Assembly: GCF_000282615.1 (NCBI RefSeq)
Contig: NZ_AKIY01000259.1
Location: 1 to 64,000, forward strand
Source: Bradyrhizobium sp. YR681
Lineage (GTDB): Bacteria > Pseudomonadota > Alphaproteobacteria > Rhizobiales > Xanthobacteraceae
Direction of reading: 5' to 3'
Length of the DNA stretch: 64,000 bases
Part shown: in pieces, positions 43,935 through 52,100 of the stretch
How the letters are laid out: every line of letters starts with the position of its first letter
Numbering within the stretch: the first letter of the stretch is position 1
Notes under the pieces: generated by a model
Database searches by the model: none
Told to the model about the DNA's origin: nothing
The model's input: only the letters and a program-made list of their open reading frames with translations
Program-made: the position numbers and the translations under genes

Positions 43935-44789
43935 ATGGTAGACAGTTCGACACATCGGCCGCTCGATCCCCGTACCAATTGGGCTACGCTGTCCCAAGAA
44001 GAACGCAACGCCGCCTATGACAACAACGGGGCCGTCAAGAACAGCGCGGCCCTGATCGCGGAGCGGAACGAGACGTCGGGCCGGCTGCGAGGCACGCTGA
44101 AATCCCATCTCGACCTGCCTTACGGCGAGCGGGCCAACAACAAGATCGACCTCTATCCGGCCGCTCGGCCCGATGCGCCCTGCCTGGTGTTCCTGCATGG
44201 CGGCTATTGGCAGCGCAACTCACGCGAGTTGTTCGCCATGCTGGTTGAAGGCGTTGCCGCGCATGGCTGGTCGGTCGCCATTCCCGGCTATTCGCTGGCG
44301 CCGGAGGTGTCGCTCACCGACATCGTCGCCGAGATCCCCCGCGCGCTCGACTGGCTCGCCGCGCACGGTGCCTCCCATGGCATCGCCGGACCGGTCGTGC
44401 TGTCGGGCTGGTCCGCCGGCGCCCATCTCGCCGCAATGGCGCTGGACCATCCGCGCGTCCATGCGGGGCTTGCGCTATCGGGCGTCTACGATCTCGCGCC
44501 GATCCGCGATACCGGGCTCAACAACGCGCTGAAGCTGACGGAGGAGGAAATCGCCCGCCTCTCGCCGCTTCGCTTGCCCGTGACGAACAAGCGGCTCGAC
44601 ATCGCCTATGGCAGCAACGAGCTGCCGGCGCTCGTCTGCGATTCAATCGATCTCCACGAGAAGCGCATGGCCGCGAAGGCACCGGGCCGACTCATCCCGG
44701 TCGAAGGCGCGGATCATTTCACCATTCTCGAGGCGCTGCGGCGGCCGGATGGCGTTCTGGTGGAGGCTGCTCGCCAACTGTTGGGCTAA
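43935..44789 (+). CDS. Alpha/beta hydrolase (kynurenine-formamidase-like esterase)
   Basis: A 284-residue hydrolase of the BD-FAE/KynB-like esterase group. The oxyanion loop is FLHGGYW, the nucleophile Ser lies in SGWSAGAH, and the catalytic His is in EGADHFT near the end. Start MVDSSTHRP is chosen because GGAG lies just upstream. Enzymes of this group hydrolyse N-formyl amides or carboxyl esters. It closes the rightward catabolic cluster and is followed by a dispersed repeat. Confidence 0.88.
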   Translation: MVDSSTHRPLDPRTNWATLSQEERNAAYDNNGAVKNSAALIAERNETSGRLRGTLKSHLDLPYGERANNKIDLYPAARPDAPCLVFLHGGYWQRNSRELFAMLVEGVAAHGWSVAIPGYSLAPEVSLTDIVAEIPRALDWLAAHGASHGIAGPVVLSGWSAGAHLAAMALDHPRVHAGLALSGVYDLAPIRDTGLNNALKLTEEEIARLSPLRLPVTNKRLDIAYGSNELPALVCDSIDLHEKRMAAKAPGRLIPVEGADHFTILEALRRPDGVLVEAARQLLG

Positions 44790-44796
44790 AAATTTG

Positions 44797-44819
44797 AAAA
44801 CAACCCCATGCACAGTAGA
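44797..44819. repeat. Dispersed short repeat, copy 2
   Basis: Matches the element at 22858-22880 in 22 of 23 bases (core AACCCCATGCACAGTAGA). It begins eight bases after the alpha/beta hydrolase stop. A second stretch with CACGTCGGGCAAAACAGG (near 44868) follows, and the first copy is likewise preceded by a TCGGCAAAACA-like stretch, so the two may be parts of one larger repeat family. Confidence 0.6.
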
Positions 44820-44896
44820 GATGCCCTTGTTTTTGAACGGGAAATCCACGGTGCTCGTGACTTTGACACGTCGGGCAAAACAGGAGCATGATGTCA

Positions 44897-45259
44897 TCAT
44901 CGCCCCGACCGTCGCTGGGACGTTTCAATCCAGATTTTCTCGCCCGTGATCCTGACCGGATAGAGCCGCAACGGCGGGCTCGGCCATCCCGCAGTGATCG
45001 CCCCGTCACGCAGATCGAATGATGCGGCATGGCGCGGGCAGAGCAGCCGCCCCGCCGTCACCTGCCCGCGACCGAGATCGGCCTGTTCATGCGGGCATGC
45101 GCGGTCGCAGGCGACGACATTGCCGTCGTTCCAGATCACGAGCATGTCGCGGCCTGCGACACGAACAATCGTCTCTGCTTTCAGCCGGGCGAGATCGCAG
45201 ACCGGAATCCATCCGGTCTCGCTTGCCCCGTCATCCACCGAGGTAGGCTTTCCGCACAT
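44897..45259 (-). CDS. Rieske 2Fe-2S ferredoxin
   Basis: A protein of up to 120 residues with the Rieske cluster ligands CPHE and LLCPRHAASFDL in a soluble, NirD/BphF-like ferredoxin domain. It could carry electrons to an oxygenase or from the molybdenum enzyme of the same leftward operon. The start is uncertain: ATG 45259 lies 29 bases inside the end of the ABC ATPase gene, while GTG 45238 overlaps it by only eight. Last gene of the leftward run. Confidence 0.85.
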   Translation of the reverse strand: MCGKPTSVDDGASETGWIPVCDLARLKAETIVRVAGRDMLVIWNDGNVVACDRACPHEQADLGRGQVTAGRLLCPRHAASFDLRDGAITAGWPSPPLRLYPVRITGEKIWIETSQRRSGR

Positions 45260-45935
45260 GCTCGTTCTCGATCAGCTCGGCGCCTGGGCCCGACAGCACG
45301 ATGCGGCCGTTCTCGAGCAGATAGGCATGGTCGCACATCTCCAGCGCCGCGAACGCGTTCTGCTCGACCAGCAGCACCGTGGTGCCGGCATCGCGAATGC
45401 CGCGGATGATGGCAAAGGTGCGCTCGACGATGTTGGGCGCGAGCCCGAGCGAGGGCTCGTCGAACATGATCAGCCGCGGCCGCGACATCAGCGCGCGCCC
45501 GATCGCGAGCATCTGCTGCTCGCCGCCGGACAGCGTGCCCGCAGCCTGCCGGCGCCGCTCGGCGAGCCGCGGAAATTCCGTGTAGATGCGGTCGCGATCA
45601 GCCGCGATTTCGCCAAAACCACGACGGAGGTAGGCCCCCATGTCGAGATTTTCCTCGACGCTCATGTGCGGAAACACCCGCCGTCCCTCCGGACAATGCG
45701 CAATGCCGCTCGCCAGCACGCGCGGCGGCTTCGCGCCGGTGATGTCGATGCCTTCGAATCGCATTTGGCCTGCGCGCGGCGGCACGAGGCCGGAAATCGC
45801 GCGCAAAGTCGTGCTCTTGCCGGCGCCGTTGGCGCCGATCAGGGCAACCAGTTGGCCTGCCTTCACATCGAGCGAGATGCCGCGCAGCGCGGTGACGCCG
45901 CCATAGCCGCACACCATGTCGCGGATCTCAAGCAC
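45231..45935 (-). CDS. Branched-chain-type ABC transporter ATPase (LivF-like)
   Basis: A 234-residue ATPase with Walker A GANGAGKST, signature LSGGEQQML and Walker B LIMFDEPSLGLAP. The SHORT insert GISDVKAGQ-type N-terminus and HVRKAYLGG end are typical of LivF. Starts at GTG overlapping the LivG-like stop by eight bases. It works with the second ATPase and two permeases to import a hydrophobic or aromatic amide-type ligand bound by the LivK-like protein. Confidence 0.94.
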   Translation of the reverse strand: MLEIRDMVCGYGGVTALRGISLDVKAGQLVALIGANGAGKSTTLRAISGLVPPRAGQMRFEGIDITGAKPPRVLASGIAHCPEGRRVFPHMSVEENLDMGAYLRRGFGEIAADRDRIYTEFPRLAERRRQAAGTLSGGEQQMLAIGRALMSRPRLIMFDEPSLGLAPNIVERTFAIIRGIRDAGTTVLLVEQNAFAALEMCDHAYLLENGRIVLSGPGAELIENEHVRKAYLGG

Positions 45936-46710
45936 GGGCCGCTCCGTGTCCGAGATAGGCCTCGATCACGGCGGGATCGTTGCGGATCACGTCGGGCGTT
46001 CCTTCCGCGATGATGCGGCCATAGTTGAGCACCACGATGCGGTCCGAGACGGTCATCACCATCGGCATGTCGTGCTCGACCAGCAGGATCGTGATGCCGC
46101 GATCGCGGATGCTGCGGATCAGCTCGACAAACCGGTGGGTTTCGGACGCATTCATGCCCGAGACCGGCTCGTCGAGCAGCAGCATCGAGGGCTCGGCCGC
46201 AAGCGCCAGCGCGACGCCGACGAGGCGCTGCTCGCCGTAGGAGAGCGAGCCGGCAAGGTCGTGAGCCCGGCGTTCGAGCCCGACCCATTCGATCAGCTCG
46301 CTCGCGCGCTGCCGCAGCTTGCGCTCCGAGGCACGAGCGCCGGGCAGGCCAAGGATGGCATCGAGCAGCCGGACCCGGCCCTGTCGGTGCAGCCCGATCA
46401 GCAAATTGTCGTAGACGGTGTCGTTGGGAAACACGGAAGTGCGCTGGAAGGTGCGGATCAGGCCGAGATCGGCGATCTCGTGCGGCTTCAACCCGGTGAG
46501 CGTTGTGCCCTGATAGGTGACGTGGCCTGCGCTCGGCGTCAGGAAGCCGGTCATGACGTTGAAGGCGGTGGTCTTGCCGGCGCCGTTCGGCCCGATCAGG
46601 CTGACGATCTCGCCCTCGCCGACCGTAAAGCTCATATCGGAGATCGCAACCAGCCCGCCGAACCGGACGGCGACCTGATCGATCGTCATGGCAACGCTGC
46701 GCGCCGTCAT
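45928..46710 (-). CDS. Branched-chain-type ABC transporter ATPase (LivG-like)
   Basis: A 260-residue ATPase with Walker A GPNGAGKTT, signature LSYGEQRLV and Walker B MLLLDEPVSGMN. The C-terminal AEGTPDVIRNDPAVIEAYLG is diagnostic for LivG. ATG 46710 overlaps the LivM-like stop as ATGA; a GTG one codon upstream is possible. Confidence 0.94.
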   Translation of the reverse strand: MTARSVAMTIDQVAVRFGGLVAISDMSFTVGEGEIVSLIGPNGAGKTTAFNVMTGFLTPSAGHVTYQGTTLTGLKPHEIADLGLIRTFQRTSVFPNDTVYDNLLIGLHRQGRVRLLDAILGLPGARASERKLRQRASELIEWVGLERRAHDLAGSLSYGEQRLVGVALALAAEPSMLLLDEPVSGMNASETHRFVELIRSIRDRGITILLVEHDMPMVMTVSDRIVVLNYGRIIAEGTPDVIRNDPAVIEAYLGHGAARA

Positions 46711-47753
46711 CACGCCGGCTCCTTGGCGCCGGTTTCAGTGAGCGCGACCGGCGCCAGCGCGGTCGTCCCGCGCCGCCTGGCAAACCGCTGCGCGAGCGAC
46801 GGCACGATGCCGCGCGGCAGCACGAACAGGATGGCGATCAGCACGCCGCCATAGGCGATCCACTGCGCCTCCGGCGCCATGACCGGACGCAGCGCGACCG
46901 GCAGCAGCCCGAAGATCAGGCCGCCGACGACGGGCCCGGCGAGCGAGCCCTTGCCGCCGGAGATCACCATGATCACCATCGTGACGGTGTTGATGAAGGC
47001 GAAGACCTCGGGGTCGATGATCCGGATGTAATGCGCGTAAAGGCTGCCGGCGGCACCTGCGATCGCGGCCGAGATCACGGCTGCGATCGTCAGCGTCCTG
47101 GTGACGTCGATGCCGACGGAGACGGCGAGCGTCTCGTTCTCCATCAGCCCGCGCATGGCGCGGCCGAAATGGGAGCGAACGAGGCGCGCGATCAGGAGAT
47201 AGGCGATGAGCGCCACGACCAGCACGAGATAGTAGTTATGCATCTTGGTGCGCAGCGTCAGCTCACCGAATCCGGGCAAAGGCAGCGCGATAGAGGGAAT
47301 ATTGGTCAGCGCCAGCGGTCCCTGCGTCAGCTCAACCCAGTTCAACGCGACCAGCCGAACGACTTCGGCAAAGGAGATCGTGACAATGACGAAATAGGCT
47401 CCGCGAACCCGGAACGAGAGCAACCCGACGAAATAGCCGCACAATCCGGCGGCCAGGATCGCGAGCACGAAGCCGACGACGGGCGGCCAGGGCGTGTGGA
47501 CCAGACGGAAGCCTCCGGGCAGACCGGCGTCGAAGCCAAGCGATGTCAACGCGCTGACATAGGCGCCGATGCCAAAGAAGGCGATGTGACCGAGGCTGAG
47601 CTGGCCGGTGAAGCCGAGCAGAAGGTTGAGGCTCATCGCACCGATGACGAAGATGCCGGTCGTGATCAGCGCGTTGAGCAGATAGGGATCGCGCAGCCAG
47701 AGCGGCACCGAGGCAAGCGCTGCGACGGCAAGAATGGTGACGACGATCCTCAT
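46710..47753 (-). CDS. Branched-chain-type ABC permease (LivM-like)
   Basis: A 347-residue permease with about nine to ten membrane helices and the LivM hallmark LNLLLGFTGQLSLGHIAFFGIGAY near 45-68. The ATPase-contact loop RGLMENETLAVSVGIDV lies near 195. Start at 47753 overlaps the LivH-like stop. The last 35 residues are a basic, Ala-rich extension (LAQRFARRRGT) beyond the usual end. Confidence 0.94.
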   Translation of the reverse strand: MRIVVTILAVAALASVPLWLRDPYLLNALITTGIFVIGAMSLNLLLGFTGQLSLGHIAFFGIGAYVSALTSLGFDAGLPGGFRLVHTPWPPVVGFVLAILAAGLCGYFVGLLSFRVRGAYFVIVTISFAEVVRLVALNWVELTQGPLALTNIPSIALPLPGFGELTLRTKMHNYYLVLVVALIAYLLIARLVRSHFGRAMRGLMENETLAVSVGIDVTRTLTIAAVISAAIAGAAGSLYAHYIRIIDPEVFAFINTVTMVIMVISGGKGSLAGPVVGGLIFGLLPVALRPVMAPEAQWIAYGGVLIAILFVLPRGIVPSLAQRFARRRGTTALAPVALTETGAKEPA

Positions 47754-48622
47754 CCGACGCGCTCCGCGCGCGCGAACAGGCCGGTCGGCTTGAAGATGAG
47801 GACCGCGATGATGATCACGAAGCCCATGGCGTCGCGATAGCCTGAAGAGACGTAGCCGGCGCCGAGCTCCTCGGCGAGCGCCAGGATGAAGCCGCCGATC
47901 ACCGCGCCGGTGATGTTGCCGAGACCGCCGAGGATGACGATGGCGAAGGCCTTGACGGCGGCGAGGTCCCCCATCTGCGGGAAGATCACGTAAACCGGCC
48001 CGAGCAGAGCGCCTGCGGCGGCGGCGAGGCTGGAGCCAATCGCGAAGGTCGAGGTGTAGATCATGTCGACATTGACGCCCATCAGCGAGGCCGTGTCGTG
48101 GTCCTGGAACGTCGCACGCATCGCGCGTCCCAGGCTGGTCTTGTTGATGAGCAGATACGTCACCAGGATCAGCATCGCCGCGGCGGCAAGGACGAACAGG
48201 CGCAGCCAGGATACCGACACCGGCCCGAGCACCAGCGGCGCTTCGGGAAACGGCGTCGTCACCGATTTGGCGACACCGCCCCAGATCCACAACGTGCCGG
48301 ACTGCATCGCAATCCAGGCGCCGATCATCACCAGCATCGTGGTGTCGATGTCGGAGCCGCGCAGCGGCCGCAGCAACGTCAGCTCGATGGCGGCGCCCAG
48401 CAGCCATCCGGCCAGCACCGCCACGGGCAATGCCAGGAAGAAGTTCAGCCCGAACTGCTGCACCACGATGAACATGATGTAGGCGCCGAACGTGTACAGG
48501 ATGCCGTGCGTGAAATTCACGACATTCATGATGCCGAAGATCAAGGTCAGCCCGATGCCCAGCAGCGCATAGGTGCCGCCGAGCACGAGCATGTTGACCA
48601 GATGCTGGAGAAACTCGCTCAA
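47750..48622 (-). CDS. Branched-chain-type ABC permease (LivH-like)
   Basis: A 290-residue permease starting, I judge, at TTG 48622 (SEFLQHLVNMLVLGGTYALLG) behind GGGAA. A frame open further upstream lacks family similarity and overlaps repeat-like DNA. LivH features are GIMNVVNFTHGILYTFGAY and RAMRATFQDHDTASLMGVNVD. It forms the channel with the LivM-like protein. Confidence 0.92.
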   Translation of the reverse strand: MSEFLQHLVNMLVLGGTYALLGIGLTLIFGIMNVVNFTHGILYTFGAYIMFIVVQQFGLNFFLALPVAVLAGWLLGAAIELTLLRPLRGSDIDTTMLVMIGAWIAMQSGTLWIWGGVAKSVTTPFPEAPLVLGPVSVSWLRLFVLAAAAMLILVTYLLINKTSLGRAMRATFQDHDTASLMGVNVDMIYTSTFAIGSSLAAAAGALLGPVYVIFPQMGDLAAVKAFAIVILGGLGNITGAVIGGFILALAEELGAGYVSSGYRDAMGFVIIIAVLIFKPTGLFARAERVG

Positions 48623-48699
48623 GGCTGTTCCCGAATGAGTCGTTCGCAAATGACAGCGCGAAGCTGCCGGATGAGCTCTGAGATCTCGCCGCAAAACGC

Positions 48700-48746
48700 G
48701 ACCTCATCCTGAGGGCCCGCCGCAGGCGGGCGTCTCGAAGGATGGG
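48700..48746. repeat. REP-like palindromic intergenic repeat
   Basis: Hairpin GCCCGCC-gca-GGCGGGC (48715-48731) is nested inside CATCCT (48705-48710) and AGGATG (48739-48744), giving a double-stem element. It sits in the 222-base gap between the binding-protein and LivH-like genes. From memory, elements with CATCCTGAGG and CTCGAAGGATG ends are abundant between Bradyrhizobium and Rhodopseudomonas genes. It could terminate or stabilise the binding-protein mRNA. Confidence 0.65.
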
Positions 48747-48844
48747 CCGCAGGCAAGCTGCCCGCCACGCTTTTCTTCATATGCGATACCCTTACGTAGT
48801 CAGGCGAGAGTGGCAGTGTGCCGCCCTCGCCCCGACGAAGTACG

Positions 48845-49999
48845 TTAGAGCGTCTTCATCTCGACCTTGCCGTCGTTGATCTCGATCAGATAGACGTTCG
48901 GCTGGCTCTGCCCGCTCTCCTTGCCTTCGGGGCCGGACTTGCGGAACACGATGTCGCCGTTCAGGCCCTTGATGTTGATGTCCCAGAACGCCGCCTTGAT
49001 CGCAGCGGGCTCGGCCTTGCCGGCCTTCTCGATCGCGGCCGCGGCGGTGCGGATGCCGTCATAGCCGCGGAAGCTTTCGGTGCAGCCGGCGAACTCGAAG
49101 CCGCGCTTCTTCCATTCGGTGATGAAGTAGTTGGTGGCTTCCGGGTTCGGCGTCTTGTCCGGGAACCACGGCAGGAACGTGGTCAGATGCATGGTACCGT
49201 TGGCGGCAGCACCGGCCTGCGCGATGATCTGGTCCGGGTTCTGCGAGCCGCCGGTGGTGATGATGCGCTTCTTCAGGCCGAGCGCAGCGGCCTGCTTGAA
49301 GATCAGCGTGAGCTGGTCGACAGCGGTCGTGACGATCACAGTCTCGGAATCCGAGCTCTTGATCTTGGAGAGCTGGGCGCTCATGTCCTGCGCGCCCTGG
49401 TCCATGGTTTCGACCAGGCCGATGGTGATGCCCTTGTCCTTCATCATCTTGCTGAAGTCCTCGGCGGTGCCGCGGCCCCAGTCGTTGTTGATGACGAGGA
49501 AGTCCACCTTCTTCAGCGCGAGCTTGTCGACGATGCCCTTGAACGCGGCGGCCTCGACCGCCGAGGGCGGCGAGATGCGGAAGATGAAGGGATTGCCGGT
49601 CGTCGTAATCTTGCCCGAGGACGAGGTCTCCACCACCATCGGGGTCTCGTACTCCATCAGCTTCGGCATCACCGCGAGCGTCAGGCTCGAGCCCCAGGCG
49701 CCCATCAGCACCGGCACCTTGTCACTGGTGATAAGCTTTTCGGCGACGGCGGCGGCTTCCGTCGGGTTGCTCTTGTTGTCCTCGATGACGAGCTCGATCT
49801 TCTTGCCGAGAATGCCGCCCTTGGCGTTGATCTCGTCGGCGGCGATCTTGGCGCCATTGACGACGTAGGTGCCGGACGCCGCGAACGCGCCGGTGAGCGG
49901 CTCGTTGACGCCGATCTTGATGGTCTGCGCCCCTGCCGTGCCGCCGACCAGGGCCGTCGCCAGAGCGATTGTCCCAACCAGTCCGAGTGCTCGTGTCAT
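48845..49999 (-). CDS. Branched-chain-type ABC substrate-binding protein (LivK-like)
   Basis: A 384-residue periplasmic binding protein (Peripla_BP_6) with a signal peptide (LGLVGTIALATALVGGTAGA) and the mature start QTIKIGVNEPLTGAFAASG. Later conserved parts are VPVLMGAWGSSLTLAVMPKL and NNDWGRGTAEDFSKMM. GGAGAGACAAC precedes the ATG. It lies between the molybdenum hydroxylase genes and the transporter genes, so the ligand is probably the pathway substrate rather than leucine. Confidence 0.93.
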   Translation of the reverse strand: MTRALGLVGTIALATALVGGTAGAQTIKIGVNEPLTGAFAASGTYVVNGAKIAADEINAKGGILGKKIELVIEDNKSNPTEAAAVAEKLITSDKVPVLMGAWGSSLTLAVMPKLMEYETPMVVETSSSGKITTTGNPFIFRISPPSAVEAAAFKGIVDKLALKKVDFLVINNDWGRGTAEDFSKMMKDKGITIGLVETMDQGAQDMSAQLSKIKSSDSETVIVTTAVDQLTLIFKQAAALGLKKRIITTGGSQNPDQIIAQAGAAANGTMHLTTFLPWFPDKTPNPEATNYFITEWKKRGFEFAGCTESFRGYDGIRTAAAAIEKAGKAEPAAIKAAFWDINIKGLNGDIVFRKSGPEGKESGQSQPNVYLIEINDGKVEMKTL

Positions 50000-50073
50000 G
50001 TTGTCTCTCCAAATCCCACGCTGTTGATGTCTAGCAGTTCAGACTTCGTCACTCTCCGGCGCCGGCACGCCGA

Positions 50074-51267
50074 TCATTCCGCGCCACCTTTTCCGACGCG
50101 GCCAAACATGCGCGCCACCCGGGCGCGCAGAACGCCTGAAACAATCGACCAGCCACTGAGCTCCGCCGCAGCCGTCGGTTCAGACGGTGCACCGGACATG
50201 CGGCGATCGAGATTGCCCGCGAACTCCGCAACCAGGCGCTTGGCGAGATCGCGCACCAGGCCGGGCCGGCCGACCTGGGCCAGCATTCCCGTCAGCGTGT
50301 AGCCGATCGCGAGTTCAACGGCGGTCGCCGCGCCGCCTTCGAGCGGCAACAGGCGATAACGGATCTCACCTTGCGTCGCCGAATGGCTGCGCTGGTCGGT
50401 GCCGATGCCGACGATGCGCCCCGAGAGCGTTGCAGGATCGCGTTCGACCCGCGCTGCGCCCTCGAAGGACGCGGCGATCGGACCGAGCCTGACGCTGATC
50501 ATCCCTTCCACGCGCTCCGGCCTTGGCGGCGCCGTCAGCGAGACGCCGGGAAGGCAGGCCGCGATGCCCGCGATATCGTCGAACATCGCAAACACCTTTG
50601 CCGGCGCGTGCGGCAGCGTGAAGCGTTGGTCGAGGACGGTTGCCGGCGTGAAGTCGGGAATTCTGACCGGTGCGGCACTCTCTGTTTCAGGCGCCAACGC
50701 CTGCCGCGCAGGCCCCGACTCGCTTGAGCTGGACGTCGCCCGCCCCGATCCGGCGGGCCCGAGGCTGGTCCGGCCGCCACCTGTCTGCGGCGCGATGTTG
50801 CGCGCGCGCCTCGCCTCGATCACGGACTGCACCGCCCTGACGATGCCGACATAGCCGGTGCAGCGGCAGAGATTGCCGCTGAGGCCGACGCGAATGCGCC
50901 GCTCGTCAGAATCCGGCAGACGCAGCACCAGGTCGCGCGCGGAAACCAGCATCCCCGGGGTGCAATAGCCGCATTGCAGGGCGTGTTCGCGGGTGAAGGC
51001 GGCGCGCAGCTCGGTCGTGACCTCGTCCTCGTCGAGGCCTTCGATGGTGGTGATATCGGCGCCCTCGCAGGCCACCGCATAGGTGATGCAGGAGCGCGCC
51101 GGCACGCCGTCGAGCAGCACGGTGCAGGCGCCGCAGACGCCGTGCTCGCAGCCGAGATGAGTGCCGGTCAGATCGAGCTTGTCGCGGACGAAATCGGCAA
51201 GGCTGGTGCGCGGCTCGGCCGGTAGCTCCACCGCACGGCGATTGACCTGAAGTGCGATCGTATTCAT
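50074..51267 (-). CDS. Fusion of 2Fe-2S subunit (CoxS) and CoxG-like SRPBCC domain
   Basis: A 397-residue protein. Residues 1 to about 155 form a complete molybdenum-hydroxylase iron-sulfur subunit (CEHGVCGACTVLLDG, CGYCTPGM, NLCRCTGY). A Ser/Gly/Pro-rich linker (about 158-200) leads to a CoxG-like SRPBCC domain (about 208-350) with TLPHAPAKVFAMFDDI and an ACLPGV motif, then a basic tail. CoxG in CO oxidisers anchors the dehydrogenase to the membrane; here that function would be covalently attached. Coupled to the FAD subunit gene by ATGA. Confidence 0.92.
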   Translation of the reverse strand: MNTIALQVNRRAVELPAEPRTSLADFVRDKLDLTGTHLGCEHGVCGACTVLLDGVPARSCITYAVACEGADITTIEGLDEDEVTTELRAAFTREHALQCGYCTPGMLVSARDLVLRLPDSDERRIRVGLSGNLCRCTGYVGIVRAVQSVIEARRARNIAPQTGGGRTSLGPAGSGRATSSSSESGPARQALAPETESAAPVRIPDFTPATVLDQRFTLPHAPAKVFAMFDDIAGIAACLPGVSLTAPPRPERVEGMISVRLGPIAASFEGAARVERDPATLSGRIVGIGTDQRSHSATQGEIRYRLLPLEGGAATAVELAIGYTLTGMLAQVGRPGLVRDLAKRLVAEFAGNLDRRMSGAPSEPTAAAELSGWSIVSGVLRARVARMFGRVGKGGAE

Positions 51268-52100
51268 GCCGCGGCCTCCAGGACGGCGCGCTTCAGCACG
51301 CTGACATGGATATGGCGCTGGGTGGCGTCGTCGATGCCGGCCTTTGTGAGCAGCGCGTCGGCGACGCGGGCATCGAAGCGCTGCTTGTAGTCGGCCGCGA
51401 TCCTGCCGCCGAACAACTCCGCGGCATCGGTGACGACGATCGGCGTCGTGTCGATCGCGCCGATCACGATTCGCGCCGAAGCGGCGGAAGGATCGACCAG
51501 CACCGCGCCGATGGCGTGGGCGAACTCGCCGGTCTTGCGGCAGCTCTTGGCATAGCCCCAATGGGCTGACGCCGCGCGCACCGGCACGTGGATCGCCTCG
51601 ACAATCTCGCCCGCTTGCAGCGCGGATTCAAGGGCGCCGACAACAAAGGCCTCGATCGCCATCGTGCGTGCGCCGGCGAGACTGCGCAGCGTCACCCGCG
51701 CGCCCAGGGCCGCGAGCGAAGAAATCCAGTCCGCCGCGGGATCGGCGTGGCTGAGCGAGCCGCCGATGGTGCCGCGGTTGCGCACCGCGCGATAAGCGAT
51801 GTTGGCTGCGACGGCGCGCATCGCGCCCCGGGTCACATCGGCCGTACGCCCATCCTCGATATCGGCATGGGTGACCAGGGCGCCGAGCACCAGTTCGCCA
51901 CCGGATATTTCGGCACGCTTGAGCTCGGCAAGGCCGGAGATGTCCACGATCAGCTCCGGCTGCACCAGCCGCAGATTGAGCATCGGCCCGAGCGACTGGC
52001 CGCCGGCGATGATCTTTGCAAAACCGCTGCTTGCGGCCAGCATCGACAGAGCCGCATTGAGATCGCGCGGGCGCTCGTAGCGGAAAGGAGCCGGCTTCAT
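51264..52100 (-). CDS. FAD-binding subunit of second molybdenum hydroxylase (CoxM-like)
   Basis: A 278-residue FAD subunit with the FAD-binding stretches AKIIAGGQSLGPMLNLRL near 27-44 and VRNRGTIGGSLSHADPAAD near 105-123. It has a CO_deh_flav_C domain at the end. The motifs differ from the first cluster's FAD subunit, so the two enzymes are not recent duplicates. Both ends overlap neighbouring genes by ATGA, giving a tightly coupled L-M-S order. Confidence 0.94.
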   Translation of the reverse strand: MKPAPFRYERPRDLNAALSMLAASSGFAKIIAGGQSLGPMLNLRLVQPELIVDISGLAELKRAEISGGELVLGALVTHADIEDGRTADVTRGAMRAVAANIAYRAVRNRGTIGGSLSHADPAADWISSLAALGARVTLRSLAGARTMAIEAFVVGALESALQAGEIVEAIHVPVRAASAHWGYAKSCRKTGEFAHAIGAVLVDPSAASARIVIGAIDTTPIVVTDAAELFGGRIAADYKQRFDARVADALLTKAGIDDATQRHIHVSVLKRAVLEAAA

